64,000 nucleotides of DNA from positions 124,001-188,000 of the forward strand of contig NZ_JACVOT010000001.1 in the NCBI RefSeq assembly GCF_018882285.1, in the 5' to 3' direction. The position numbers were made by a program, and so were the translations under genes. The notes under the pieces were generated by a model, which was not told the DNA's origin, did no database searches, and saw only the letters and a program-made list of their open reading frames with translations. Of this stretch, positions 27,445-40,331 are shown in pieces. This DNA is from Polynucleobacter sp. AM-26B4 (GTDB lineage Bacteria; Pseudomonadota; Gammaproteobacteria; Burkholderiales; Burkholderiaceae). Position 1 is the first letter of the stretch; every line of letters starts with the position of its first letter.

Positions 27445-28317
27445 ATGAATTTATTAGACAAAAAACCAAAACTCACCTCAATTGCCACATTTCTGGTGGC
27501 AACTGGTTTTTCTATGTCTTCTTGGGCAATCGATCTTCAGCCTGGCGATGCAACTGCCCCACCCCCTGGTTTACGCAGTGTTCAACTTTCTTATATGAAT
27601 GCAGAACGGGTTGGCGCGAGCAATGCAAAAATGGATCAAAACCAAGTTCAGTTTCGTTATACCCAAGCCTTTGAACTGAATCACCAACCCGCTTTGTTTT
27701 ATCTCCATACGGGCACCGGTAAAAATGAACCCACAGGAGCTCTTGCTCCATATCCTGCTGATAACGGCATGATTGACACCACACTGGTCTTTGCCTACTG
27801 GCCATATGTTGATAGAGCATCTAAGACTTTTGTGGGGGCTGCTGGTTATTTGATCAGCCCGACTGGAAGCTACTCAAGCGATCGAGCCATCAATATGGGT
27901 GAGAATCGCTACCGATGGGCCGGTCAAATTGCCTATCAAACCAGGGTTGCTCCTGATCTGGACTGGATGAGTGCATTCGATACCTTGTGGTTTGGAAAGA
28001 ATGATGCGAGCCGCTCTTTAGCTAATCAATTGGGTAACTTGGAGCAAAAAGCCTTATACAGTGCTCAAACAGGTTTGCTTTATCACTTGAACAAGCACCA
28101 CAGTTTTTCTGCTGCCTATTTTTATAGTGAAGGCGGTGAAACTGTTTTTAAAGGTGCTGCCCAAAATAATTCAATCAAGTCACATCGCTATCAATTAAGT
28201 GCGATTGGTCAGTATTCTTTTGGTCGCTTGACACTACAGTACGGTCAAGACATCGATAATAACGCCACGCTTGAAGATAAACATCGCGTCTTTTTAAGGT
28301 ATACCAAGTTTTTCTAA
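27445..28317 (+). CDS. Outer-membrane beta-barrel protein, Phenol_MetA_deg-like
   Basis: The 290-residue protein has a signal peptide ending SSWA then IDLQPGD, followed by the family opening 'PGDATAPPPGLRSVQLSYMN'. Alternating hydrophobic strands follow, and it ends with aromatic residues (YTKFF), typical of an outer-membrane barrel. Proteins of this family (PF13557) were named from a phenol-degradation locus, but nothing here suggests aromatic catabolism. I start at the ATG at 27445; a GTG at 27418 is in frame. It overlaps the ABC-F gene tail to tail by 4 bp. Confidence 0.68.
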   Translation: MNLLDKKPKLTSIATFLVATGFSMSSWAIDLQPGDATAPPPGLRSVQLSYMNAERVGASNAKMDQNQVQFRYTQAFELNHQPALFYLHTGTGKNEPTGALAPYPADNGMIDTTLVFAYWPYVDRASKTFVGAAGYLISPTGSYSSDRAINMGENRYRWAGQIAYQTRVAPDLDWMSAFDTLWFGKNDASRSLANQLGNLEQKALYSAQTGLLYHLNKHHSFSAAYFYSEGGETVFKGAAQNNSIKSHRYQLSAIGQYSFGRLTLQYGQDIDNNATLEDKHRVFLRYTKFF

Positions 28318-30302
28318 ACTTGAGATTCGATGGCTTCAATCTCAGAAGTCCAGCCTAACCATTTTTCTTCAAGATTCGTTAACTCATCGTTGATCACTTT
28401 GAGCTTTTTACCTATCTCTGCAATCTCACTTGGAGAAATCGGTTCTAGTAGCTTTGCTTCTAATCCTGTTTTTTCTGACTGAAGCTGAGCCATTGATTTT
28501 TCAGCTTGATCGATTTGTTTTTTCAAAGGCTTGGTGCGAGCATTGATTTCTTGTCGTTTCGCAGATTCTAGTTTTCTTTGCTCACTGGTTTGTGCGACCG
28601 GCTTTTTCTCTGGTGTGACTTCAATACTGACAGTTGGCTTAGCAACTTCAGAAACAATTTTGGCCTCTTCTACCTTGGCTTCTTCTCTCAGCCTCTTAGA
28701 CTCTTCAAGCAAGTAGCGTTGGTAGTCATCCAAGTCACCATCAAATGGCTTGATTTCTCCGCGACCAACTAACCAGAATTCATCACAAACAGCTCTTAGC
28801 AAAGCGCGATCATGGCTGACCAACATCACGGTGCCTTCAAATTCATTCAAAGCCATTGATAAAGCTTCACGCGTTGCAAGATCTAAGTGATTGGTTGGCT
28901 CATCCAGCAAAAGTAAGTTAGGTCGCTGCCAAACAATCATCGCCAACACCAATCGAGCTTTCTCACCACCACTCATGGTTCCTACTGCTTGCTTGACCAT
29001 ATCACCAGCAAAGTTAAACGTGCCTAAGAAATTACGTAAATCTTGCTCACGTCCTGATTCCGCTGAATTGGGACCCAAATCTTTTGCTAAGCGAATCATG
29101 TGCTCTAAAGGATTGTCATCAGACCTTAAAACATCCAACTCTTGCTGAGCAAAGTAACCAATGTTCAAACCCTTACCTTCAGTCACTGTGCCTGCAAGCT
29201 GAGGCATGGTTCTGGCAATGGTTTTAACCAAGGTGGATTTACCTTGACCGTTTGCTCCCAAGATACCAATCCTTTGTCCAGCTAAAACTGATTTATTAAC
29301 GTCTTTAATAATGACTTTATTGACACCATCCACTTTGTAACCAAAGCTTGCATCGCTGATGGCCAACATGGGGTTCGGTAAATTTTGTGGCTCTTTGAAT
29401 TCAAAAGTGAACTCTGCATCAGCCAACACAGGAGCAATTTTTTCCATGCGCTCAAGGGCTTTGACTCTACTCTGCGCTTGCTTGGCTTTACTTGCTTTAG
29501 CTTTGAAACGTGTGATGAACTTTTGTAGGTGGGCAATTTTCTCTTGTTGCTTTGAGAAGGATGCTTGCTGCAACTCTAATTGTTGAGCGCGCATGAGCTC
29601 AAACGAACTGTAGTTACCACCGTAACGGTTCAGTTTGGCATGCTCAATATGTAAAGTAACATTGGTCACTGCATCTAAAAACTCTCGGTCATGAGAAATC
29701 ACAATCATCGTGCCTGCATAACGCTTTAACCATGCTTCCAACCAAACCAAAGCATCTAAGTCCAAGTGATTGGTTGGCTCATCAAGCAACAACAAGTCGG
29801 ATGGGCACATCAATGCACGTGCCAATTGCAAGCGCATGCGCCAACCACCAGAAAAACTATTAACGGGTTGATCAAGTTCACTGACCTTGAAACCCAAACC
29901 AAGAATCAGGGCCTGCGCTCTCGATGTTGCGTCATGTTCCCCAGCATCTGCCAAGTCAACGTGAGCATGAGCCATGGCCATGCCATCTTCAGCTGCTTCT
30001 GCAGCCTCAAGCGCTTGTCTTAATTCAATCAGGCGAGTATCACCAGCAATCACAAAGTCAGTGGCAGACTCTTCAGTTTCTGGCATGTTTTGAGCCACCT
30101 GGGCCATGCGCCATACTTTAGGAATAGAAAAGTCGCCGCCATCCTCATGCAAGGTACCATTTAAGAGCGCAAACAAAGTTGATTTGCCAGCGCCATTGCG
30201 CCCTACCAAACCAACTTTCTCCCCAGGATTGAGCGTGACCGTTGCTTTATCAAGCAATAATTTGGCGCCACGACGCAGTGATACATTGTTTAAGGTGATC
30301 AT
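28314..30302 (-). CDS. yheS: ABC-F family ATPase, YheS-like
   Basis: Soluble protein with two ABC domains and no membrane part, of the ABC-F class that acts on the ribosome. Walker A motifs are GRNGAGKSTLF and GANGQGKSTLV; signatures are SGGWRMRLQLA and SGGEKARLVLA; both domains have LLLDEPTNHLDL. An inter-domain linker (about residues 240-300) is rich in K, Q and A. A C-terminal coiled coil follows at about residues 540-660. The pattern fits YheS/Uup rather than EttA. The specific symbol is a best match only. Confidence 0.88.
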   Translation of the reverse strand: MITLNNVSLRRGAKLLLDKATVTLNPGEKVGLVGRNGAGKSTLFALLNGTLHEDGGDFSIPKVWRMAQVAQNMPETEESATDFVIAGDTRLIELRQALEAAEAAEDGMAMAHAHVDLADAGEHDATSRAQALILGLGFKVSELDQPVNSFSGGWRMRLQLARALMCPSDLLLLDEPTNHLDLDALVWLEAWLKRYAGTMIVISHDREFLDAVTNVTLHIEHAKLNRYGGNYSSFELMRAQQLELQQASFSKQQEKIAHLQKFITRFKAKASKAKQAQSRVKALERMEKIAPVLADAEFTFEFKEPQNLPNPMLAISDASFGYKVDGVNKVIIKDVNKSVLAGQRIGILGANGQGKSTLVKTIARTMPQLAGTVTEGKGLNIGYFAQQELDVLRSDDNPLEHMIRLAKDLGPNSAESGREQDLRNFLGTFNFAGDMVKQAVGTMSGGEKARLVLAMIVWQRPNLLLLDEPTNHLDLATREALSMALNEFEGTVMLVSHDRALLRAVCDEFWLVGRGEIKPFDGDLDDYQRYLLEESKRLREEAKVEEAKIVSEVAKPTVSIEVTPEKKPVAQTSEQRKLESAKRQEINARTKPLKKQIDQAEKSMAQLQSEKTGLEAKLLEPISPSEIAEIGKKLKVINDELTNLEEKWLGWTSEIEAIESQV

Positions 30303-30572
30303 TTTTCAGCAGTCATACCAGCTACTGCTGGGTTGTTAATTGAGATTTTCATGGTTCACCAGAAATAATCAGTGAATATCCAATGAATATGCCATTTTAA
30401 CTGATGAGATCACCCCAAAGTGAAGATAAATAGGACATTCAAGGCGCAATGAACTAAAATACCAGCAGTAAGCATTCATAACTGCGCTCTACATTTCTTC
30501 TCAAGCAGTTCATTCATTGACCTTCCAAAAATTACTTTTTGCTGAGCACAGGTCATCACTCTATTGGTACCT

Positions 30573-31937
30573 ATGCAATTCAAAGATCTTGGTTTATCTG
30601 AACTTATCCTTAAAGCAATTAACGAACATGGCTATACAACGCCAACTCCTATTCAAGCTCAATCAATCCCAGCCATTCTGAATGGTGGAGATTTATTAGC
30701 AGCTGCTCAAACTGGCACCGGTAAAACTGCAGGCTTCACGCTACCAGTATTACAGCGCCTATTAACTTCTCCAGTTAATCAAACCAGTCGTCGACGTCAG
30801 GTGCGCGGTTTGATACTCACACCCACTCGCGAACTCGCTGCACAAGTGCATGCATCTGTTCAGACTTATGGCAAATACACGCAGCTCAAATCTGCTGTTA
30901 TTTTTGGTGGCGTTGGAGCAAATCCTCAAATCAAATCTATTCAAGCTGGTTTAGATATTTTGGTGGCAACGCCAGGACGTCTTTTAGACCTAATGGGTCA
31001 AGGCGCCATTTCTTTACAGCACGTGGAGATATTGATTCTGGATGAAGCCGACAGAATGTTGGATATGGGATTTTTACGAGACATCAAGAAGATCCTTGCT
31101 GCACTTCCAAAGCAACGTCAGAACTTATTGTTTTCTGCCACCTTCTCTACGGAGATCAAAGCACTTGCTAATGATTTACTGAACTCACCTTCATTGATTG
31201 AAGTAGCAAGAAGCAACAGCACCAATGAAGCCATCACACAATTGATGCACCCAGTGGATCGCGGCAACAAGCACCCACTGCTAGCCCATCTCATCAAGTC
31301 TAATGACTGGAAGCAAGTCTTGGTTTTCACGCGCACCAAGCATGGCGCCAACAAATTGGTCCTGCAATTAGAAAATAATGGCATCAGCGCCATGGCCATC
31401 CACGGCAATAAGAGTCAAACCGCAAGAACCAAAGCATTGGCAGACTTTAAAGCTGGCAAGATCATCACTTTGGTAGCAACCGACATTGCTGCGCGCGGCA
31501 TTGATATTGACCAATTGCCGCACGTGGTCAATTACGACCTACCGAATGTGCCTGAAGATTATGTTCACCGAATTGGTCGAACTGGCAGAGCTGGTTCTAA
31601 TGGTGTTGCTGTATCGCTGGTTTGCGTTGATGAATTTGAAATGCTCAAAGATATTGAGCGCTTGATCAAGCAAAGTTTACCAAGAGAAGTTGTTCCTGGT
31701 TTTGAGCCAGATCCAAACGCAGTGGCTCAACCTATCCAGCTAAGAAGTCAGCAAGCTCCTCAAAGACATGGTCAAGCAAGACACAATGCTGCCTCTCCAA
31801 GAGGCGCCAATCAAACCAAGCGCAGTGGTCAAGTCAAACTATCAGACTCAACCATCACCGCCCCAAAGAAAACTCATCGCAAGATGAATACTCAAAAACC
31901 AGGTCAATTTGCCAGAAGAAGTAGCAGTGGCAAGTAA
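30573..31937 (+). CDS. rhlE: DEAD-box RNA helicase, RhlE-like
   Basis: ATP-dependent RNA helicase of 454 residues. Motifs in order: Q-motif ([13 protein letters not shown]), I ([12 protein letters not shown]), Ia (PTRELAAQV), Ib (TPGRLLDLM), II ([12 protein letters not shown]), III (SATF), V ([15 protein letters not shown]) and VI ([10 protein letters not shown]). The C-terminal 90 residues are basic and rich in Q, R and S, as in RhlE proteins. The ATG at 30573 starts the conserved FKDLGLSE segment; a TTG three codons upstream is in frame. Confidence 0.93.
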   Translation: MQFKDLGLSELILKAINEHGYTTPTPIQAQSIPAILNGGDLLAAAQTGTGKTAGFTLPVLQRLLTSPVNQTSRRRQVRGLILTPTRELAAQVHASVQTYGKYTQLKSAVIFGGVGANPQIKSIQAGLDILVATPGRLLDLMGQGAISLQHVEILILDEADRMLDMGFLRDIKKILAALPKQRQNLLFSATFSTEIKALANDLLNSPSLIEVARSNSTNEAITQLMHPVDRGNKHPLLAHLIKSNDWKQVLVFTRTKHGANKLVLQLENNGISAMAIHGNKSQTARTKALADFKAGKIITLVATDIAARGIDIDQLPHVVNYDLPNVPEDYVHRIGRTGRAGSNGVAVSLVCVDEFEMLKDIERLIKQSLPREVVPGFEPDPNAVAQPIQLRSQQAPQRHGQARHNAASPRGANQTKRSGQVKLSDSTITAPKKTHRKMNTQKPGQFARRSSSGK

Positions 31938-31980
31938 TCGGTTTGAGTAGTACAGGAAATTAATAGATGGAAGAAATAAA

Positions 31981-32012
31981 AAAAGCCCTTGTTTAAAAAC
32001 AAGGGCTTTTTT
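31981..32012. terminator. Bidirectional terminator between rhlE and the tRNA cluster
   Basis: AAAAGCCCTTGTTT and AAACAAGGGCTTTT form a 14-bp stem with a 2-nt gap, A-rich before and T-rich after. It can end rhlE transcripts (plus) and tRNA transcripts (minus). Confidence 0.93.
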
Positions 32013-32014
32013 GT

Positions 32015-32091
32015 TGGCGGAGCGGACGGGACTCGAACCCGCGACCCCCGGCGTGACAGGCCGGTATTCTAACCAACTGAACTACCGCTCC
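32015..32091 (-). tRNA. tRNA-Asp (GTC)
   Basis: A 77-nt cloverleaf with encoded CCA. The acceptor GGAGCGG pairs with CCGCTCC, the anticodon loop reads CTGTCAC with GTC, and the T loop is GGTTCGAGTCC. It is last of three tRNAs read on the minus strand. Confidence 0.97.
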
Positions 32092-32098
32092 AAAAACT

Positions 32099-32174
32099 TG
32101 GCGTCCCCACGGGGATTCGAACCCCGGTACCCACCGTGAAAGGGTGGTGTCCTAGGCCTCTAGACGATGGGGAC
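32099..32174 (-). tRNA. tRNA-Glu (TTC)
   Basis: A 76-nt cloverleaf with encoded CCA. The acceptor GTCCCCA pairs near GGGGAC, the anticodon loop reads CTTTCAC with TTC, and the T loop is GGTTCGAATCC. It lies 7 bp before tRNA-Asp, and its cognate synthetase gltX is the next protein gene. Confidence 0.97.
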
Positions 32175-32230
32175 CCTGGACTTACGGTACTGCAATTTCA
32201 CTACTTAACTACATTTCGATCTAAGCTTAC

Positions 32231-32306
<76 letters not shown>

Positions 32307-32317
32307 TTAATTAGATG

Positions 32318-32346
32318 ATCTTAAAAAAGTAAGCTCAAGCAATCAA
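32318..32346 (-). promoter_or_regulatory. Promoter of the tRNA-Ala-Glu-Asp cluster
   Basis: On the minus strand TTGATT (32346-32341) and TAAGAT (32323-32318) are separated by exactly 17 bp. The predicted start falls near 32311, about 5 nt before tRNA-Ala. Confidence 0.65.
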
Positions 32347-32356
32347 GACCGTAATT

Positions 32357-33766
32357 CTAGCCTATTTTTATCCCGCTTTGCAAGCGCTGTTTTGTTTCTT
32401 CTATACCAATCAAAGAGATAACAGCATCAATAGCTGGGGTTTGAGTCGTGGCAAACATGGCGTAACGGACTGGCATGGCCAAAGCTGGCATTTTTAGGCC
32501 ATGCTTGGCCAAAACGGCTTTAAATGCCCCAGAAACGGCTGCTTTTGAGCCATCCCCTGCTTCTAGCTCAGCAATCAGATCGCTGATGACTGGATGGACA
32601 GATTCAGGGATATTGGCTTGTCGATCAGCTGCGGAATGATCAGGTCTGTCCATATAGAACAACCTAGCGCCTTCAGCCAACTCAATCAGGGTGTTTGCCC
32701 GATCTTTGAGGATATTGACCACACCTACAAAATCAGGGCCGGAGTCGGTTTTAATGCCTAATTTCTCAACAAACGGCAATGCTCGCTTGGCCAAATCAGC
32801 AGCATCAGCCTGCTGAATGTACTGATGATTCAACCAAAGTAATTTTTCAGGATTGTGTTGAGCTGGTGATTTACCCAAATGGTCTAAATCAAACCATTCA
32901 ACGAACTGTTCTTTGGTGAATACCTCTGCATCCCCATGAGACCAACCAAGACGTGCCAAATAATTAAGAACAGCTTCAGGCATATAACCATCACGCTCGT
33001 AATCACGCACGCTCATGGCGCCATTACGTTTACTCATTTTCTCGCCTTGATCGTTTAACACGGTTGGCAAGTGAGCATAGATTGGCAATGATCCGCCAAG
33101 CGCTTGAAGAATGTTAATTTGTCTTGGCGTGTTGTTGACGTGATCATCACCACGAATTACGTGAGTGATCTTCATATCTAAGTCATCAACAACCACGCAG
33201 AAGTTATAAGTTGGAGTGCCATCAGGACGGGCAATGACCAAATCATCTAACTCATCATTGCTGATTTCAATGCGACCCTTGACCGCATCCTCCCAAACAA
33301 CGCTGCCACCGATGGGGTTTTTAAAACGAATCACCGGTTTGATATCTGCTGGAGGTGTTGGCAATTGCTTGCCGGCATCAGGACGCCAAAAACCGTTATA
33401 GCGTGGCTTCTCTTTATTGGCCATTTGCTGCTCACGCAAGGCATTGAGTTCTTCCTCACTCATATAGCAAGGGTAAGCCAAACCATCTTTGAGCATTTGC
33501 GCAATGACTTCGCGATAGCGCTCCATGCGTTGCATTTGATAAATGGGGCCTTCATCTATATCAAGACCCAACCAACTCATGCCTTCGATGATCACATCAA
33601 CAGCCTCTTGGCTTGAGCGCTCTTGATCTGTATCTTCAATACGCAAAATGAAGTCGCCTTTCATCTTGCGAGCAAAAGCCCACGGATACAAAGCGCTTCG
33701 AAGGTTACCTAGGTGAATAAAGCCCGTTGGGCTTGGTGCAAATCGTGTTCTAACTGTCATAAACAT
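32357..33766 (-). CDS. gltX: Glutamate--tRNA ligase
   Basis: Class I synthetase that charges tRNA-Glu. It has the HIGH-type motif in [18 protein letters not shown], the KMSKR motif in [11 protein letters not shown], and 469 residues. GAGAT precedes the ATG at 33766; a second ATG at 33760 is also possible. Its 3' end is 51 bp from the tRNA cluster that holds tRNA-Glu. Confidence 0.96.
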   Translation of the reverse strand: MFMTVRTRFAPSPTGFIHLGNLRSALYPWAFARKMKGDFILRIEDTDQERSSQEAVDVIIEGMSWLGLDIDEGPIYQMQRMERYREVIAQMLKDGLAYPCYMSEEELNALREQQMANKEKPRYNGFWRPDAGKQLPTPPADIKPVIRFKNPIGGSVVWEDAVKGRIEISNDELDDLVIARPDGTPTYNFCVVVDDLDMKITHVIRGDDHVNNTPRQINILQALGGSLPIYAHLPTVLNDQGEKMSKRNGAMSVRDYERDGYMPEAVLNYLARLGWSHGDAEVFTKEQFVEWFDLDHLGKSPAQHNPEKLLWLNHQYIQQADAADLAKRALPFVEKLGIKTDSGPDFVGVVNILKDRANTLIELAEGARLFYMDRPDHSAADRQANIPESVHPVISDLIAELEAGDGSKAAVSGAFKAVLAKHGLKMPALAMPVRYAMFATTQTPAIDAVISLIGIEETKQRLQSGIKIG

Positions 33767-33793
33767 GATTATCTCATTGGCGAGATAAAAGGC

Positions 33794-35014
33794 TTATTTT
33801 TCAGCAGAATTGCTCAATGGCTTCTGTCTTGTTGCGATCAATCCCCCAAGAAGAAGAGCCAAGCCGGAGAAAAGCAATCCTCGCGCCAAACCACCCTGCC
33901 CATCAGAAATCCAGCCTGCGATGGTTGGGCCAATGATTTGGCCGGCAGCAAAGATACTGGTGAAAGCCGTGATACCACCGACCCAATCAGAGGACGGCAT
34001 ATTGTGTTTCACAAAGGCTGTGGTTGATGCAACTGCAGAAAGAAAAACTGCCCCGAACAAAACACCTGACCCAAAGATACTCAATAAGATCAGATTGCTC
34101 AAAGGAATCTCATAGATCGCAATCAAAGCAGGAATCAAACTGGCTATGCCAAGGAGCGTGTTTAAGATAGCCAGCGATTGTCCACCTTTGAAGCGATCCA
34201 ACATCTGAGCCCACAAACGAGAAGATGCCATGACAGAAAATCCTAAGATGGCATAAAAGATATTGAGAGTGCTACTACTTAGACCCAATTGCTTGAGCAA
34301 TGCGACCACAAAAGTCATGTAACCAATATAGCCCACGCCAAACATAAAATAGCCCATCAATGCTGGGACATACGATTTAAGAGGTGTACCAGAATCTCCA
34401 CTTGGTTTTGGAGGAATCGCGGGGATCGAGCTGATTGGTTTAACCAATATCAGAGTAAATATCAGACACAAAATACCCAAGGCATACCAAGACAACTGCC
34501 AAGAATGATCCCAGGATATTTTTACGCCCCAATCATTAAAGAATGGCAGGATGACACTTGATAAAACAATCCCAAGACCAGGTCCTGCATAGAAAATACC
34601 CAACATCAAACCTGATTTATTGGCATGGATGGTGCCTAATTGAGAAATCAGAACGCCACCTGCGACAAAGATCCAGGCGCTGGCAATCCCAGCAATCACG
34701 CGATAGATAAAAAGTAAGCTGGTTTGATCAGTACAGCCAGAAAGAAACAAAAAGACACCAGTGATGATTGCAGAGGATATGAAGAAATGATGCACGGACA
34801 TGCGCCTCATCATGGCTGGAGAACTGAGGGCTCCAATGAAGTAACCCAGGGCATTGGCTGTGTTCATGGTGCCAGCGACCAAGTATGACCAGTCCAAATC
34901 CTCTCTCATCACAGGCAATAGAAGCCCATAAGAGAAGCGCGCCAAACCCAAGGCAATGGCAGAGCCCAAGGCAAGGGATAAAGCGGTCAAAAATGGATGT
35001 TTATTTGAAAACAC
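33794..35014 (-). CDS. MFS transporter, YbfB/YjiJ-like
   Basis: A 12-helix major facilitator protein of 406 residues. The opening ALGLARFSYGLLLPVMREDL and the following NTANALGYFIGAL segment are typical of the YbfB/YjiJ group. Substrate is unknown. The start appears to be GTG at 35014, with a weak ribosome-binding site. It lies 27 bp upstream of gltX on the same strand and diverges from hslO. Confidence 0.85.
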   Translation of the reverse strand: MFSNKHPFLTALSLALGSAIALGLARFSYGLLLPVMREDLDWSYLVAGTMNTANALGYFIGALSSPAMMRRMSVHHFFISSAIITGVFLFLSGCTDQTSLLFIYRVIAGIASAWIFVAGGVLISQLGTIHANKSGLMLGIFYAGPGLGIVLSSVILPFFNDWGVKISWDHSWQLSWYALGILCLIFTLILVKPISSIPAIPPKPSGDSGTPLKSYVPALMGYFMFGVGYIGYMTFVVALLKQLGLSSSTLNIFYAILGFSVMASSRLWAQMLDRFKGGQSLAILNTLLGIASLIPALIAIYEIPLSNLILLSIFGSGVLFGAVFLSAVASTTAFVKHNMPSSDWVGGITAFTSIFAAGQIIGPTIAGWISDGQGGLARGLLFSGLALLLGGLIATRQKPLSNSAEK

Positions 35015-35037
35015 AGTGCGTCATTTCATAAAGTTTC

Positions 35038-35043
35038 TACAAT
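35038..35043 (+). promoter_or_regulatory. Candidate -10 just before hslO
   Basis: TACAAT ends 7 bp before the hslO ATG, so transcription would begin at or next to the start codon. No Shine-Dalgarno sequence is present. The -35 is unclear, with TTGAAA at 35005-35010 too far away. Confidence 0.4.
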
Positions 35044-35050
35044 ATACGTT

Positions 35051-36031
35051 ATGACAGATAAATACTCCCCAGATTCTCTCCAAGTCTTTGTTTTTGATGG
35101 TGCGCCTGTGCGCGGTGAAATCGTCAACATCAGAGATTCTTGGCAAGCCATTTTGGCCCGCAAAGACTACCCGCCAGCCGTCAAAAAGCTTCTGGGTGAC
35201 TTGGTGGCAGCAGGTGTTCTGTTATGTGGAACACTCAAATTCAATGGCAGCATGATCATTCAAGCCCAAGGCAATGGCGCAGTTCGTTTATTGGTTTTAG
35301 AGTGCAATGAACATTTGGTGATTCGAGCAACCGCGAAGTTAAACGAGGACATTGATCTATCCACCCTGCCTGATGATGCCAACTTGTCAGATTTGATTAA
35401 TCCCGATGGTCAAGGTCGACTGGTGATCACATTGGATCCCGCTGATCGCAAACCAGGACAGAATCCTTATCAAGGCATCGTGGCTTTGAGCGATCATGGC
35501 GAACCAGTCACAAGTATTGCCCAAGCCATCACTCTCTATATGCGCGACTCTGAGCAGTTAGAGACCCGTTTATGGCTAGCCAGCGATGAAGATTCTTGTG
35601 GAGGCTTATTGCTCCAGAGATTACCCAATATGGGTGGTCAACTAAAAATGGATGACGAGATGGCTGCTGAAGGTTGGTCGAGACTTCAGATGCTCTCAGA
35701 CACGGTCACCAATGAAGAACTCTTGAGTCTTGAACCCAAGGTATTGATGAATCGCCTGTACCTTGATGAATCAGCACATCATGGAGTGAGAAGTTTTGAT
35801 GAAAGACCGATTAAGTTTGGATGCCACTGCTCTCGCATCAAGGTCGCTGATATGCTCAAAATGCTTGGTGAAGAAGAAGTGAACAGCATTCTTTTAGAAA
35901 AAGATGCCGTTGAAACCAATTGTGATTTCTGTGGTCAGATTTATATTTTTGACGCCGTTGATTGCAAACAGATCTTTGCCAGCCCCACGATTGTTGATGC
36001 AGTGAAACAAGCTCCAAGTTCAAAGCATTAA
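35051..36031 (+). CDS. hslO: Redox-regulated chaperone Hsp33
   Basis: Holdase chaperone activated by oxidation and heat. The redox zinc switch is made of Cys in FGCHCSRIKV and TNCDFCGQIY (C-x-C and C-xx-C) near the C-terminus. The N-terminal domain shows LLCGTLKFNGSMIIQAQGNG. Length 326 residues, a little longer than E. coli Hsp33. It is monocistronic and converges on ftsB. Confidence 0.95.
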   Translation: MTDKYSPDSLQVFVFDGAPVRGEIVNIRDSWQAILARKDYPPAVKKLLGDLVAAGVLLCGTLKFNGSMIIQAQGNGAVRLLVLECNEHLVIRATAKLNEDIDLSTLPDDANLSDLINPDGQGRLVITLDPADRKPGQNPYQGIVALSDHGEPVTSIAQAITLYMRDSEQLETRLWLASDEDSCGGLLLQRLPNMGGQLKMDDEMAAEGWSRLQMLSDTVTNEELLSLEPKVLMNRLYLDESAHHGVRSFDERPIKFGCHCSRIKVADMLKMLGEEEVNSILLEKDAVETNCDFCGQIYIFDAVDCKQIFASPTIVDAVKQAPSSKH

Positions 36032-36037
36032 CAAAAA

Positions 36038-36358
36038 TTACTTGGCTTTTGCAGCCTCATCAGAAGTAGCATCATTGGCAGGTTTCTTTCCAGGAACGAC
36101 CTGCACAAAGACCTCACCCTCTTTGCTCATGCCATGCTCTGCGCGAGCACGCTCTTCAATCGCTTTGGTTCCATCTTTGAGGTCTTTGACTTCACCTGAC
36201 AGCTTGGCATTGCGTGCTGCAAGTGCATCATTCTTTTCCATTTGTTTAGATACTTGGCGGTCAAGCTCATAAACCCTTAGCCAACCGCCCTTACCTAACC
36301 ACAATGGGTACTGAATGATCACCAAGAGAGCCAACATGCCGTAAACAACGATGCGCAT
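36038..36358 (-). CDS. ftsB: Cell division protein FtsB
   Basis: Small bitopic divisome protein that forms a complex with FtsL and FtsQ. It has one membrane segment at residues 3-20 ([19 protein letters not shown]), a coiled coil to about residue 68, and the family motif [19 protein letters not shown]. The last 15 residues are Ala/Lys/Asp-rich. It follows eno, as in many proteobacteria. Confidence 0.93.
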   Translation of the reverse strand: MRIVVYGMLALLVIIQYPLWLGKGGWLRVYELDRQVSKQMEKNDALAARNAKLSGEVKDLKDGTKAIEERARAEHGMSKEGEVFVQVVPGKKPANDATSDEAAKAK

Positions 36359-36391
36359 CTGGTCTCTCTTTTCTGGTGTGGGTTTCTAAAA

Positions 36392-37696
<1,305 letters not shown>

Positions 37697-38554
37697 TTAT
37701 TTGAAATCTTTTTCTAAGTAAACGTTGCCATTTTTAACAACGTCATCCAAAGCCACCAAAGTGGCGAGTAATTCTTTCATGCGGTTCAATGGCACTGCAT
37801 TCGGTCCATCTGATAGCGCTTTAGCAGGATTTGGGTGAGTTTCCATGAACAACCCGCTCACACCAACTGCTACAGCTGCTCTAGCCAATACGGGAACCAT
37901 CTCACGTTGACCACCACTGCTGGTACCTTGACCGCCTGGTAACTGTACAGAGTGAGTGGCATCAAAAACAATTGGAGCATTGGTTTCGCGCATGATGGCA
38001 AGGCTGCGCATATCAGACACTAAATTGTTATATCCAAAAGACGCACCGCGCTCGCATGCCATGAACATATCTTCTGACAAACCAACTTCTTTAGCAGCAG
38101 CTCTGGCTTTATCAATAACGTTCTTCATGTCGCCTGGGGCCAAGAATTGGCCTTTTTTGATATTGACTGGCTTGCCACTTTGAGCGCAAGCACGAATGAA
38201 ATCAGTCTGACGACACAAAAACGCTGGCGTTTGCAATACATCAACAACCGCAGCCACAGGTTTGATCTCATCAACTTCATGAATATCAGTCAAAATGTTC
38301 ACGCCAATTTCTTTTTTAACTTTGGCAAGAATCTCAAGACCTTTTTCCATACCAAGACCACGGAATGAAGTTCCTGAAGATCGATTGGCTTTATCAAAAG
38401 ATGATTTGTAAATGAATGGAATGCCTAAAGCACTTGTGATTTCTTTTAACTGACCAGCTGTGTCCATCGCCATTTGCTCAGATTCAATCACGCAAGTGCC
38501 AGCGATTAAAAAGAAACGCTTATCAAGACCAATTTCAAAATCGCATAGTTTCAT
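37697..38554 (-). CDS. kdsA: 3-deoxy-8-phosphooctulonate synthase
   Basis: Makes Kdo-8-phosphate from PEP and arabinose-5-phosphate for lipopolysaccharide. Motifs include [38 protein letters not shown] and MEVH-like [17 protein letters not shown]. Residue 21 is Cys where E. coli KdsA has Asn26. By family knowledge this places it in the metal-dependent class. AAGGAGT precedes the ATG. Confidence 0.97.
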   Translation of the reverse strand: MKLCDFEIGLDKRFFLIAGTCVIESEQMAMDTAGQLKEITSALGIPFIYKSSFDKANRSSGTSFRGLGMEKGLEILAKVKKEIGVNILTDIHEVDEIKPVAAVVDVLQTPAFLCRQTDFIRACAQSGKPVNIKKGQFLAPGDMKNVIDKARAAAKEVGLSEDMFMACERGASFGYNNLVSDMRSLAIMRETNAPIVFDATHSVQLPGGQGTSSGGQREMVPVLARAAVAVGVSGLFMETHPNPAKALSDGPNAVPLNRMKELLATLVALDDVVKNGNVYLEKDFK

Positions 38555-38587
38555 GGCTAACTCCTTAATTCCTTAATACTGTGCAGA

Positions 38588-40246
<1,659 letters not shown>

Positions 40247-40263
40247 TTAGTGGGTAATACGCA

Positions 40264-40269
40264 ATTATA
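40264..40269 (-). promoter_or_regulatory. -10 element for the pyrG-kdsA-eno-ftsB run
   Basis: A perfect TATAAT on the minus strand, 26 bp before the pyrG ATG. The best -35 (TTCGAG) is weak and 19 bp away. Confidence 0.55.
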
Positions 40270-40331
40270 GCGATACCCAGAAAGAATGCTCGAAATTTCA
40301 TCCTGAAGGTTATTTTTATGCCAGAGAGCCT

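Noticed and set aside
30303-30572. Promoter or RNA element in the 270-bp yheS/rhlE divergent gap
   Set aside because: A small CCAGC-TACT-GCTGG hairpin (30318-30331) and a TAAAAT (30455-30460) are present, but neither has the context needed for a confident call.
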